64,000 nucleotides of DNA from Rhynchonema sp. JSB1_4 (taxonomy: Eukaryota > Nematoda > Chromadorea > Monhysterida > Xyalidae). The stretch is taken from the NCBI GenBank assembly GCA_030248065.1, contig JASAMV010006225.1:27072-91071 (forward strand), read 5' to 3'. The position numbers and the translations under genes were made by a program. Under the pieces are notes generated by a model. It had not been told where the DNA came from and ran no database searches. It worked only from the letters and a program-made list of their open reading frames with translations. This document shows positions 24,914 to 36,874 of the stretch, piece after piece; positions within the stretch are counted from its first letter, which is position 1, and every line of letters starts with the position of its first letter.

Positions 24914-27900
24914 GCAACAACAATATTCGAAATTCGGTCGAATCATCTGCAGAACAGTCGAGACAGACGTCGATGTCGATCTTCGAGCTTCGATCGCTCA
25001 CGGAGAGGTCCGATAACGCGATCGATCTGACCACCACGAGACCGAAAACGGCCATTGATTTGAGCATGGAAGAGACCACTCCTGAACCAGCAGGTACTGC
25101 ACCGAATTGTCTTGCTGCTTTGTGCTTCAGCTTTTTTCTCTTGCTTTTTGTAAAATAGAATTTGTGTGTTTACCTCACGGTTACTGTTTGTCGTCATAAA
25201 CAAGAACAATCAAACTGCTGGCTTTTTGCAGGGTTGCAGTTGTAACATAATCATTTTGCACCAGTTCACAAAATTATGCAGGTTTTCTCACGCTGACGAT
25301 GTTCTGGGATGAATACACAATGATCACTAAAATATCGCGCTAACAATCATTTCAGTTGCTTGCCAAGCGACTTCACCATAATTATAATAATCAACATTTC
25401 AGTTCATTAATTTTTTTAACGATTTAGAAACTCAATCACCCACAATTAACCGCCACCCAACAAACAGGTCCACCAGATGTGAATTTCAATCGCATTGAGC
25501 AGCAGCAACCTTCGGTGACTCCATCCCCAGCTACCCCACCAACAATATTCCCGACCGACTTCATTCGGCCGATAAACAGGGACGAAAGGGCCGGGATAAG
25601 AGACAGTCGTAACAATAATAATGCACTCATTGATCCCTATGGTGGACCGCCCAATGCTGGTAAACACACTGACTAGTATTGTTTTTTTGTCTGATTTTGC
25701 ATGAGCGAGGTACTGATTGTGGTTCACGATGGCAAGTTTTATTTGAGTGCAGGAAAATAACGTTATCTGATCACAAACTTAACAGCACACTGACTAACGG
25801 TGAAATCATTTGCTTGACATAGCCTAAACGTTAGAAACTGATGAACCACACCATAAGTGCCAATGGGATAAATTTTGTTCTGCAATTTCACTACTCTACA
25901 TTATAATTCCAGGTGCCCCACCCAAATCAGTGGATCCCGCTTACACCGGTCCACTGAATCCGCGATACGGTAACAGCGGCGGTGGTAGTGGTGGGGGTGG
26001 TCGTTACGGTTCGCCACCGGTGGCCCCGGCTCCTCAGACTAACTACCCTCGCCCAGGCCCGTCATCCTACAATCCGGTGCCGGGCCAACCCGCTAACCCC
26101 AATCTGCCCCTGACTGCAGTCGACTTCTATTCGCGTGGGGGCAGCGGCGGTCAACGAAGCACCAGTTACCAGGCGGGAGGGGACAACAGGCATGCGCAAA
26201 GGACTGACACCGATCTCATATTCAATCCACCGCTGAAAGCGGGTGATATTCAGGGCGTCACCACTGGGCCTATTGGATACCATGGAGGTATACATCTTGT
26301 ACTACATTTTTGAGAGTAAGCATGGTCCGCGCACGGTTTATAATTTAATGTTGCATGCAGTGACATGTCTTCACAAACAGCCTGTCACCAGATTTAGCAC
26401 GATACACCATGATAACCACGTTCAAATATACCAGTGCATTATGTGTACACTGACGTTGTGCGATTGTAAATGTGTTTTTTCAAACACTGATAGACCACTT
26501 TTCGATTGTGACCAAAAATACAGTGTTCATGCTTCCTTGCTATTCATGAACATCAACATTATAACACTACTAATGTTTATTCTCTTGCGTTTGCAGGCCA
26601 ATCGGGCGGATCATCAGGTGGCGGCGCGAGTTACGGCGGTCCCAACCCTCCGCGCCCAATTGCACCCGACTACAATTCCGTCACCCAAGTACCACCACCA
26701 CATCCCGCCCCTGTTCGATCAGGGTACGCAAGTCCGAACCCGACCACCAGACGCGACAGCTATTCGAGTCCAGGTGGGTGATGTTTCAAACGGCTGCTGA
26801 GCTACGGGCCCAGCATTATACATGTTTCTATCCAGTTGTGTCGCGTCGCTTAAAGGGTGCGTCGAATCTCAGCTAATACTGTGTCTTTCAATTTCACTCA
26901 AGAAAATGGGGCGACGTTCAACGCACGCTTTAATGGCAGCTTGTTCGAAACTGTACCACCGACCTAATTTCAAACGTTCCAGGTGTGAATGTGCAAACAG
27001 CGTACGGTAAATCGCACACAACGTTTGGACGGTCGATTTACAGTATCTCCGGAACAACGAGGCGATCCGGGGGATACGGTGGGCCGAATTTCAGCAGCAC
27101 CCAGTCGCCGCAGGGGTATGGAGGACCGAACATTGCAACGACACAAGGATACCCCGGTCCCGGTCCGGGTCCGGGTGGAGGAGGCAACTATGGCGGTCAG
27201 ACAGGCGGAGGAGGAGGTTACGGAGGTAACGATGGTTTTATGACGCGTTGTTTGGGGGGGGAGGGGATATTTTGAAAAATTTTCGCCGAGATATTTGCTG
27301 GTGAAATTCTGTGTATCTCTGTATTTGGCACTTTGGAATATTGTTGTGTTTGCTGAAACTTAAGCAAGAATGGGCAAATTGATCATTCTGGTTGACAGTT
27401 GTCTGACAGATTTAGACAACGCGCATTGTTGAACGTACAAGATGCACTTCCTCATATCAAATTTGGTGGTGTGATGAGGTGTCGGTCGGTACTGGTATTC
27501 CGATTAAATTGCTGTGATCGGATCAGGTCCGAACCGATTCTATCACCAAGCTTGATATCGGCAGCGGTTTTCAACTCCCAACTGTGACTCAATCAAGTCC
27601 ATCCATCACAGGTCCATCGGGCACGAATCTCGGCGGCACCTATGCCGGTTCGTTTCTGCCGCCGCCACCAACGAAGCCCATTTGTTTCACCCGATATCCC
27701 AACTGCCTGATCGTGAACACCATACCCCTCGAACGGGTACTACAAGTGGACGAGCCAAAGTGCCAAGAGTCGTGTCTCGACTTTGGTCGTGCGTTTGGCA
27801 AACAATGCCGGGCAGCCGTGCATGTGCCTCTGTATCGGACCTGTTATCTGTACGACACAACTGGTGACAATGAAAACGCCATTGTCGGCGCGTTCGGATA

Positions 27901-30900
27901 CAATTATCTGAAAGTCAATAGGGATTGTTTGGGTAAGATTTGGAAGATATACTTGGTATTGTACAGTTGCTTTGAAATGATGCTATCGTGATTGGTTTAC
28001 GGCAAAGATAGCGCAGGCAGTACCTATCGCCTAACTAAATCGTAGTAACGCTTTGTCTTTGCACTTTGACTGACCAGACGACTTGATCACAACGCCACTG
28101 AAACTCTCGCTAATCTTTGATCTGTCTCTGTCCGCTTTACCAGAACAGGCTAATGCTATTGGTGTCGACGCAACTGCATGCGGGTCCTGCAAGGTGCAAA
28201 CGCAGGTGGCTGGCTGTCTGCTACCTACAATGCAACACGCAACTATAGCGCGACGACAGCAAACCTAAACGAGGGCGAAGAGATGAATAATTGTTACTGT
28301 CACACATGACATGGTCCAACGACCTGCGTTGACGACCACAGACATCCTGCAGCGTTTGCACGAAACACAGTCAGTTGCGCTGACAACATTAGTATAAGCC
28401 GCATAACAAGTCACGAATCATCGCGCATTTTCCAAATTCTAAACAAAAACAAACCAAAAAACCAGCTTTCTAACTCGGCACCCACACGCACCGCTTTTGC
28501 AGACCCCGATCTCGCTTCGAGCAGTAGTCTGCAGGCGAAACGCACCCGAAACTCAGCCAATCTGACTGATACTGCAAATACCAACAACCAGGAGGCGAAT
28601 CAGAGCAGTATCAGCAGCACGCCAATTACCAGCAGTGGCAGCACTGACCAGACAAGGAGCACATTTGACATCCGAGATCGTTTGATCACCACCACTACAA
28701 GCACCATCATTGAAACATCAGGTGACCAGAGCACGATCGATGAACGTGGATTCGTGACACCTCCCGGTCTGCGCCGGCCACCGCCGACACCGAAACAGGC
28801 CAGAATCACGACTCAGACTACGACTGTGATACCGCCGTTTGGACGGACAACGATCAGACCGGCGATCACGTCGACCGACTTGGACCCGACCACAAGCACG
28901 AAACGGGCCGTGTCGTTGGGTGAGTGTTGGGATTTATGCGATGCTTGGGGAAATACTACGTATGACAATGTTTTCAGTAGCAAAGAGAACATATTTTTCA
29001 ATGAAACATCAATTCACGCCCAGATTTATTTCGACGCCGCTTGCTCGGCCGCGCCGGCATACTGCGAATCAATCGGAATTACACGCAGATCCTTTGTAAG
29101 ACACAAATGGCAACCCCTGCAGTCCAAACCTTGTGTTGATCAAAGTCATACCCGCAGAACATTTGAAGACCACCTTCCTATTGATGCTTGGTTGAACCCT
29201 ATGTAACTACCCCTGAATCCCAACGGAAAGTCCCACTTTCCATGCCTTGGTATTGAGCCATTCCTTTTTTCAGACACCTGCCCGTCGAACAAGGCGGCCG
29301 TTTTCCAAAGGGCCGAGGGCTGGGAGTTGTTTGGTTCAGATGGACATCAGTCACCGGCCGTTAGTGAGGCCGATTGTGTCACGGCGTGCAGGGATAATTT
29401 GGTAAGGATTGAGCCTGATTTTTGAAGGTGATCTTTGAAGAAGATTGTTCTTTCCAGAAAATTTTAGTCCACCAAACCTAATGTTTCACCATTTTTGCAC
29501 CTCTATTCATTCCAGACACCCGAGGGTCGCACCTACAGTTGTTTGTCATTGGACTACACGGTTCACACCCGAACATGTGTGTTGAGCAGTGAAGCAGCGG
29601 TGCCGCAGAAAAGTGGCATCTTGGCCGAAAACCCGAATGCTGTCTATTATGAGAAACTCTGCATTGCAAGTGCGTATATGCGTTGTGAACTTTTTAAAAT
29701 TACAGTGTTCGAAATTGAACAAAGAAAAAAATCCCTGTCTCAGACGAGAACGCCGAGCGATGTCAAGGTCGCGAACTGGATCGTCAATCGCAGCATTTGC
29801 TTGTTGAATCAGGCGAAACCGTTGAAACATCCACTTCGCTTGGCGATTGTGTCGATCTGTGCTTCTCAGCACCGATTACATTTGGCTTTCGGTGCATGTC
29901 CGTGCTGTACTTTCCTGATGTGAGTGTGCGCGTTCTTTTGGCAACGGGAATCAGGTTACTGTAGCACTGTGCTACGAATTCAGCACATGCCCAGACCGAA
30001 CAAATTTGTAGGAGTTTGTGCTCGATGACTCAAACTCAGAAAACTTGATGAGCACCAGAACTTTGTGGTTCGTGTTGGAACGGAAAACCTCAATGTTAAT
30101 ATCAATGTCAACCTACTTAAAATGTTCTCAAAATTGTGGCGCTTGCAAAAAGAGTTGCACAACGTGTTTTTTCACCTATTTCCACTTGACACAGACGGGC
30201 GGTGCATCCGGTCATCGTCAGTGCGATCTTTTTATGCTCGCTCAAAACCACCATCCCGCAGGAGCACGACCTGAACTGCCTTCTCAACACGGCCTCGCGT
30301 CGCAATCGGCCCGACATCTACATCAAGGAGGAATCGAATCGAGTTGAATACGTCGGGCTCGACGATTGCATATCGACGTTGGCCGTTCAATCGATCAACG
30401 ATGGTGAGCAGCGCGATCGCGGCGATCAAAGTCGATCGGTGTCGCTTCGACGGCGACCTTTGCCGATGCTGCTGCTGACCCGACGGCCGGACATGACCAA
30501 ACCGAACAACACGGTCGAAACGGACATGGAACTGTTCAAGAACAACAAGGGAACCGGAAGGAATCTCTTGGTGGTGCCAAAAACGCGACCGACCCCGACA
30601 TGGGAGCAGGCCACTAAACCGTGGCAAGCGAATCAGACGGATGACGCCACAACGAGGAGTGCACTCAAACCGCAATTGTTAGCGAGAATTAATAATGTTC
30701 GGACGGATCTAACGAAACTTTTTAAAAATATGGTCCTCCCGTTCAGACGGTAGGCCTTGTTAACACAATAGACATATTAAGGGTACATACTGTATTTTAG
30801 GTATCATCGTTTTAAAATAATGCAATGAAAGCAATAAAAATTACAGAAAAGCTGTTCAGTATGCTCAGTGGAACTTTTACCCCTGATTTGGTTGTCTCCA

Positions 30901-32067
30901 CTTGCCCCCACATCAGTCTTGTCTAAAGCATGGCGATTAATCTGAAGCCTTCTTTATCCCTTGAAACCCCTTGCTTACCCAACTTTTTTCACCCCACCCC
31001 GTTTCAGAAGCAAGGACGGAGGCAAACAACAACAGTTCAACTTCGGCCTGAACATTCCGCTGCATTCCGAATCCTCCAATGAACAGTCGATACCACCGAT
31101 CCCGCCGAGTCTTGTCCCGGTGCGGGCTGTCACCCTCAAACCGCCGAGGGCCGCCGTACGAAGGCACGAATTCAAATTCCGTCAACTGAAGACCCTGACG
31201 TTGGCGTCGAGTGCCAAGGAGGTTGATGAACAGACGGGATTCAAAGTTTATGACACTTGGCTGGAATGGTCACAATGTGATGCGCCCAAATACGGCAGAC
31301 GCATCCGATATCGGGTGTGCACCGCGCCACAAGTGGAATGGTGTCCGTTCGAGACCGCCTGGTGCAACACACAGTCGGCGCTGGGAGGTTAGTGCGGAAG
31401 TTTTGGCGTGAATATCTGGCAAAGTGTCCACAGGTCTTTTCAAACACAACGATGCAACAAGTACAACCAGTCCTCGAAAATGACAAGTCTTTCAGACCCG
31501 GTGGACATATTCAAGAACCCGAATCGCCTCAACACTGACACTTTCAACGACAATCGCAATCGCGTCAACGTTCTATCGTTCGGACCGCGTGACGTCGCGC
31601 CGGCGCCCATCATTCCCGCCAAAACCACGCGACGTCGTCGCCCCAACTACTCATTGACACATTTGCCCAAAATCCATCCTCTCACCTCATCGACAACAAC
31701 GCTGACCACCAAAATGACCATATTGCCCTCAATCACCACCGCAGCCACTCCAATTCCACCAACCAGCACCACACCCTATCAGATCGACAACGCAATCAAA
31801 GTGCTGAACCGCGAACTGTTGCTTCGTTCGTTCCGAAGACTCAAATACAAGACAGTGGACAGCCGGGGTCGCGAAGTGGCAGCCCACAATCGAAGGACTA
31901 GTCCGGTCGAACTAAGGCCGATTGGCAAGTGCTTGCCACTTAATGGCAATTGCCGCATTGGCGTGCAGTGGACAGCCACCGGCACCAGAAAGTACTGCCT
32001 GCATGTACAGACGCCGGAGTGCTTGGATCAGAATGGACTGCCCTTCAGAGGCAGGAGAAAAAGTTGA
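23659..32067 (+). CDS. Secreted multi-PAN/apple-domain matrix protein with low-complexity linkers
   Basis: Sixteen exons give about 1589 residues: 23659-23758, 23869-24033, 24332-25093, 25468-25659, 25913-26287, 26597-26773, 26983-27225, 27612-27932, 28503-28919, 29274-29401, 29516-29669, 29744-29919, 30012 to about 30064, 30195-30749, 31008-31387 and 31496-32067. Exon 1 carries a signal peptide (VLSTIVVLIVPAIWAGG). The first third is Pro/Gly/Ser/Asn-rich with an Asn tract. PAN-type cysteine modules follow (PICFTRYPNCL to VNRDCL; DTCPSNKAAVF to YEKLCI; ERCQGREL to CMSVLYF), separated by a Thr-rich linker. Near the C-terminus is a thrombospondin-type-1-like stretch (WLEWSQCDAPKYGRRIRYRVC) and a last Cys cluster. 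Most junctions are phase 1, as in genes built by exon shuffling. PAN domains bind proteins or sugars, so an extracellular-matrix or cuticle role is inferred. The junction 30064/30195 is uncertain because other donors there create a stop. Confidence 0.8.
24862..24919 (+). repeat. (AAC)n trinucleotide tract, coding poly-Asn
   Basis: A nearly pure AAC repeat inside exon 3 of the PAN protein encodes a run of Asn interrupted by one Ser. Length polymorphism is likely. On the other strand and in other frames it gives poly-Leu or poly-Thr shadows. Confidence 0.95.
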
Positions 32068-32555
32068 GCATTACTTGACTTGTAGAAAAATATGTGATCA
32101 TGGCTGCCTATGACTGGATGCTATTATTGGCAGGGATGTGGTCCAGTTTCTTTTGAAGTGCACCCAGTGTCAGGGCTTGGTTCCGGTGCATTTTTAGGTA
32201 ATGTTTTTAAGTTTTTTTGGACCAAAGCTTGCTCGAGTGAGGGTGCGATCTGTAAAATAATGCTACCATTCTGTTTGTTTTCATACGATTCTGTAGGCTT
32301 ATCTTTGTCAAACTCCAATTTAGCTATTATACCGAGTCCTTTCTGGTGACCATACTGTGTATTCTTGTATCGAGATTTTTTCAATGAGAAATAGTAATGT
32401 CGCGTAATAACACTCATGATATTTGTCTCGCTTGTTTTATTCTGCATCTGGATAAAACTTATATACAGAAATAGCACATCATACAAAGTACAAGTAGACT
32501 GACCACACTACTGCACAGTGGACATAATTCTTGCAAAATATGTTTCGGTACACAC

Positions 32556-32561
32556 AATAAA
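32556..32561 (+). terminator. Candidate poly(A) signal AATAAA for the PAN gene
   Basis: AATAAA lies about 490 bases after the PAN stop codon and before the convergent end of FBXO9. It is a plausible cleavage signal by position only. Confidence 0.35.
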
Positions 32562-32969
32562 GCGTCTAAAACTTTGATCTATTTGTCAGCGAAGGAAATT
32601 CCACGAAACGTTACAATACAAGCAAGGGAGAACAAGCAGAAAGATCCAAAGATAAGAGTACCACAATCATAATATCCGTTTGACTAAATCCATAGGACCA
32701 CAAGCACAAGAAAAAGAAACTCGAAATTTTCAGAACAAAAAAATCTAAACCAAATCAAAAATTTGGGACCCAGTAAAATGCATTTGGATATTTTATACAC
32801 ACATAATTTGCAAGGCAAGAACTATTTACAGCGCCACAATTATTTACAAAATAACGACTGAATCAAATTTATGAACATCACTGTGCTTTGCCAGCCGTAA
32901 TTTGCGATAAAATATAAGTGCATAAGCCAGGTTCTTGTCTAAACCCGAACCCGACCCGTACAACCTCCT

Positions 32970-35900
32970 CTAGCGCAAGACCGACTCCGAGCTTTGCGTG
33001 TAACTCTTCACCCTCGAATAGTACAACGGCGGGAACGTTTCGTGATTCAAATCGAACTGCGTGCGCATCTGATGTCCATCACGATAGCAGACCGCGTGCG
33101 CATACGAAACGAACTGTAGTTGACAATGCCGACGGTGACGTGCCGGTTGGATGCAGAATTCCTGAATGCATGTGGAAATTGTATTTTTTAAAACCAATGA
33201 GGTAGTTGAGGTCGGCCAGGTGGGCATTGCCCCCATCCCTCCAGCTGTAGCTGGCTCGGGCTGCCCAAAAATGACAAAAACGTATTGTTGCATGGGTGTT
33301 TTTGGCGCAAAATTTTGGGCATTTCCCCAAACTCTTACATTTGTCAGGTAGCCATGTCGAGGTGGCCTGGCCTCCGGCCTGACCAACTATTGTTCAGCCC
33401 TCATTTTGACTGAATCTGAACATGTTTCAAGGGCACCGTAAGCAGTAATGTAGTTGGGGGTATGGGAGTAATGCCCCAAAGCTGGGTCAGCTATCGATTG
33501 TACATGTCTATCAAAAAAACCACACCCCAAAATTCAGCTATCCATGTCTACTATGTCCGGACATCAACCAAAACGTATTAATTTTAGTGTCCAATTGGCC
33601 ACATTTTCTCATATTTTTACTAATATACAGAAAATTACCCTTTTAACACAGCAGGACCCCTATCCAGCTATCCATGTCTACCACCCGGCCAACTGCGTCA
33701 CTGACTGTAATTATCGCCAATAAAATTGACAAGAAAAAGCGAAAGCGTGAAGTTGCGCAACAACTCAATAAATGAACCAACCAGTGTTGCCTTGTGCTCT
33801 TCAACCTCATACTGTGCGTTCGCGTGATCGCGTCGGGTCTTCACACCGCCGCCAATCGCCGATTCAGCGTTCTGTCGTTGCCGCGTCAATTGTGCTGCCA
33901 CACCATCCGCACCGATCAGCCTGAAAATCAATCACATTTACTAATAAATCAAATATTTTTGCAAAAAAACATGATACAACAATTTGACACACGCACCAGT
34001 AGCGACCGGCATACACGCCGGGGAATCGAACGTGTTTGTGACGAAAGTACGGCACCATTGAGTGTGGTTCCTCTGGTGTAGTCAGCATTACGATTGAACC
34101 TAAAGAAGGCAGTTACTTTCCGAGAGATTATCATGTGGTTCTCGAAAATTTGCGGCACTCGCATCGTCTGTCCTTATTGGCTTGCTTACTCTTTGAGAAA
34201 CCGGCTTGAAGAAATTGCTGATAGTCTGGCCCTAGCACGGGCATGACGAACACACGGTCGCAAAAAAGCGCAAGTGCTGAGATGGAAGGAGTATTAGCAC
34301 AAGTAATAGGCAATGAACCCGACCCGAATCGTTACATAATAAATAAAATAAGCTCATATTTTCCAACCAGAACCAACCATCAGCAAATAGTCGCACGTAT
34401 CGATAGTAGACGATAAGATGCCAAGGTCGATAGAACTGGTCTTGGAAGGATGTTTCGCCGTGTCGAATGTAGGTGATCTTGCTGATGTAGACACCACCGT
34501 GCCACACATGCGGACGCAACACGTACATACAGCGCCAGCTGCAGACAGGGAATTTGTTGATAAATTCAGAAACAAAGTGAAATCTCAATGTCGTGAAATA
34601 AAGTTCAACAATTTTATCGCCATAAAAATAGCCAAATACCTCGACAGAAATTCTTCGTCGTCCGGTTGACCAGTCAATCTGCCCCACGTGCGCAGACATG
34701 TCAAACGCCAGATATCTGGGTGGCTGAAACTGACTCGATTATGATTTTCCAGAAGAAAATTATGAAACGCGAAAGATCTAACCGCGCAATCAAGTAGAAC
34801 CCGCGTGATACAAGTGACAACGTTTCGAGCATACGCACATCGAGATCGCAGCTCACCACCCATTTGAATATGTACCGAACCACATCCTGCAAATCAATAG
34901 CTTCACTGAAACATCACCAGAGGCTTTGTCAAACTGACAAAAAAGATAAGGGGTAACACAAACCTCAGTCAAGTCACCGAAATGACGCGAATAAACATGA
35001 GGCGTGCACGGCTGACAACAGTGGCCGCGCGTGTGCGCTCGAAACAACGTCACCAGGTCAATGCCGTTGATTTCCGGCCCATTGTCGTCACCTAAACGGA
35101 CAAACCAAGCATTTTCAAAACTGACAATTTGTTTTTAATAAAATGATGATTAAAAATATACTTTTAATTCAACAAAAATAGTTTCAATCTTCATTTATAA
35201 TAAAACCAACCCAAGAACGCCGTCGGCGAGTGCGACCGCCGGGACATCGGACTCTCCGACCCCGACACGCTGTTGCTGTTGACCTTCGAGGATTCGGCAC
35301 GAAATATGCGTTTCTCAATGTCCGGCACCAGATGCACAGCGTAGGTGTAGCAGCGAATCGCGTCGTGCATCATGCCCTTGCGTTCGAACTCGATGCCTTG
35401 CAGAAAGTGCGATTTGCTCTGCAAGTTTTTCAATGAGATAATGAGCTTCAAGTCTGAGAGACGATGAACTCATAAGGCAGTGTAGTTCCTGGGGGGAGCG
35501 GTCCCCCCTCGGCCTCGGGTACGCTATCTCCCGCTCAGGTGGTAGGTACACTATCCCCCTATCTCCCCCTCCGGGTGCACTATCTCCCCCAATTTTTGCC
35601 TAAAATAGGCATTTTTAGGCCTAAAATGTGTGATTTTGGGTCAATGTTCTCAAAAGTCGCCAAAATACCCTTTTTATGAAGAATTTTTTCCAAAAAGAGA
35701 CAAAAATAGGAGGGACAAAAATAGGTCAAATTTTCTACCTCAAAAAGTGACTTTTTCCTGAATTTGGGTCTTCCCCCCTTCCCTCCCTCGGGGTACACTA
35801 TCTCCCCCTCCGAAAAAAACGGGGGGTCCGCTATCTCCCCCTTCGGACCAGGAACTACACTGTCATAAGGTAATCAATATCAAGCGAATTGTACCCCCTC

Positions 35901-36558
35901 TTTCTTGTTTTGATCATACAAACTTGATGGACAGGCGACAAGACAAAAAGCATTTAAAACGTGAAACAAAATACAAACCCGCTCAAATATATCGTCGTTC
36001 AACCCTGACCGTGACGAGTTGCGTGGCAACAACACCGATGATGGTCCTCCTCCATGTGTCTTGGCCGGGCTGCCGTCGTTGTTGACTGCACCGGGTTGTT
36101 GTTGTTGTCGGCGAGCCAATTCGGTTTGCCATTCCGAACGGAAGCGGGACAAATCGGAAATGTTTAACGTTGCATCATTGTCATTGTCGTCGTCTTCCTG
36201 AAATTGAGCGTTGTGTTTTTTGTTATGTTTTTGACCGAAGCTGAAGCAACTGCAAAACACAAAAATAGATAAAAGGTAAGCTTACATCATCCAACAACGG
36301 CGCCGAATCGTCGTCCAAGTCTTCTTCCTCCTCAACACTCCCCCCGCCGGGCTCGTCAATCTCTCCAGCTCCTGTTCGCTCCAAGGCTGACTGAAATGTT
36401 TTGTCGCAAATTTTGGGAGCTGGCAAAGCGACATGACTACGAATAGCCTGGAGTTCCTCCCTCACAGAAAAATAATTTCACAGACAAAAACATTAAAACA
36501 ACAACCAACCATTTAGGCGCTCAAACAATTGCAGCTTGGAGAAATCAAATGAATGCAT
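32970..36558 (-). CDS. FBXO9: F-box only protein 9 orthologue (SCF ubiquitin ligase substrate receptor)
   Basis: Eleven exons, all with matching phases: 36510-36558, 36286-36419, 35979-36197, 35211-35418, 34964-35091, 34783-34886, 34640-34723, 34378-34538, 33997-34099, 33782-33920 and 32970-33161, giving 506 residues. The N-terminus has an acidic stretch and [13 protein letters not shown]-like segment ([20 protein letters not shown]) is followed by the F-box ([37 protein letters not shown]). The FBXO9-specific C-terminal domain follows, with [38 protein letters not shown] and [13 protein letters not shown], ending [19 protein letters not shown]9 recruits substrates to SKP1-CUL1; in mammals it targets TEL2 and TTI1 in mTOR signalling. 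The vertebrate protein is about 440 residues; here the N-terminal and linker regions are longer. Intron 3 contains a hAT-like MITE (35478-35862). Confidence 0.95.
33430..33700. repeat. Intronic sequence with repeated CAGCTATCCATGTCTAC word
   Basis: Inside FBXO9 intron 10 the word CAGCTATCCATGTCTAC occurs at about 33535 and 33665, and related CAGCTATC at about 33489. It may be a decayed relative of the small elements at 51-57 kb, but no clear inverted ends or target duplication were found. Confidence 0.35.
35478..35862. mobile_element. hAT-like MITE in FBXO9 intron 3, 385 bp
   Basis: The ends are perfect 15-bp inverted repeats CAGTGTAGTTCCTGG, flanked by an exact 8-bp duplication TCATAAGG (35470-35477 and 35863-35870). 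The word CTATCTCCCCCTC (with small variants) recurs four to five times near the two ends around a core that reads GGCATTTTTAGGC and CAAAATACCC. There is no coding capacity. It lies between exons 3 and 4 of FBXO9 and leaves their splice sites intact. Confidence 0.92.
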
Positions 36559-36874
36559 TTGCCAAACTTTGCCGCGCTTTCCCGTGAAGAAGCCGACAGC
36601 AATTCGACACCGCCGACAGCAATGGTTAATCGACGTGCGTTTAAAACACTTGCAATTGCAACCTCGAAGCAGTTCAGAGAAACTTATTTTTTTGTCGACA
36701 CAGAATCTGAATCAGAAAATAAAAAAGCAAAATTTTAGAGCCACAAACAGATTGAACTCCCTCCGCGCGGAATTAAAAGAGAAATTCGCTGATCTCTGAT
36801 CTTCGCTCTGTCGAATCGAAAGCAATTCTGCTGTTGCTGTACCGCCGCCGCCAAAAACCAACCAATCGAGCAAG
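36559..36874. promoter_or_regulatory. Shared divergent promoter region of FBXO9 and CPSF4
   Basis: A 316-bp interval separates the two start codons, which point away from each other. Both genes must be transcribed from here or very close by. No TATA box or other defined element was recognised. Confidence 0.5.

Noticed and set aside
24422..25030. Long Thr/Arg-rich and Leu-rich frames over the AAC repeat
   Set aside because: They are alternative-frame or opposite-strand readings of the PAN protein exon and its AAC tract.
28144..28268. Possible extra PAN-gene exon at 28.1 kb
   Set aside because: It has an acceptor and the right phase but ends in a stop with no donor. The exon at 28503 continues the protein in phase, so this one was left out of the model and only mentioned as a possible isoform.
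33220..33400. Cys-poor minus-strand frames upstream of the last FBXO9 exon
   Set aside because: They extend into intron 10. The FBXO9 similarity begins only after the CAG acceptor at 33162-33164.
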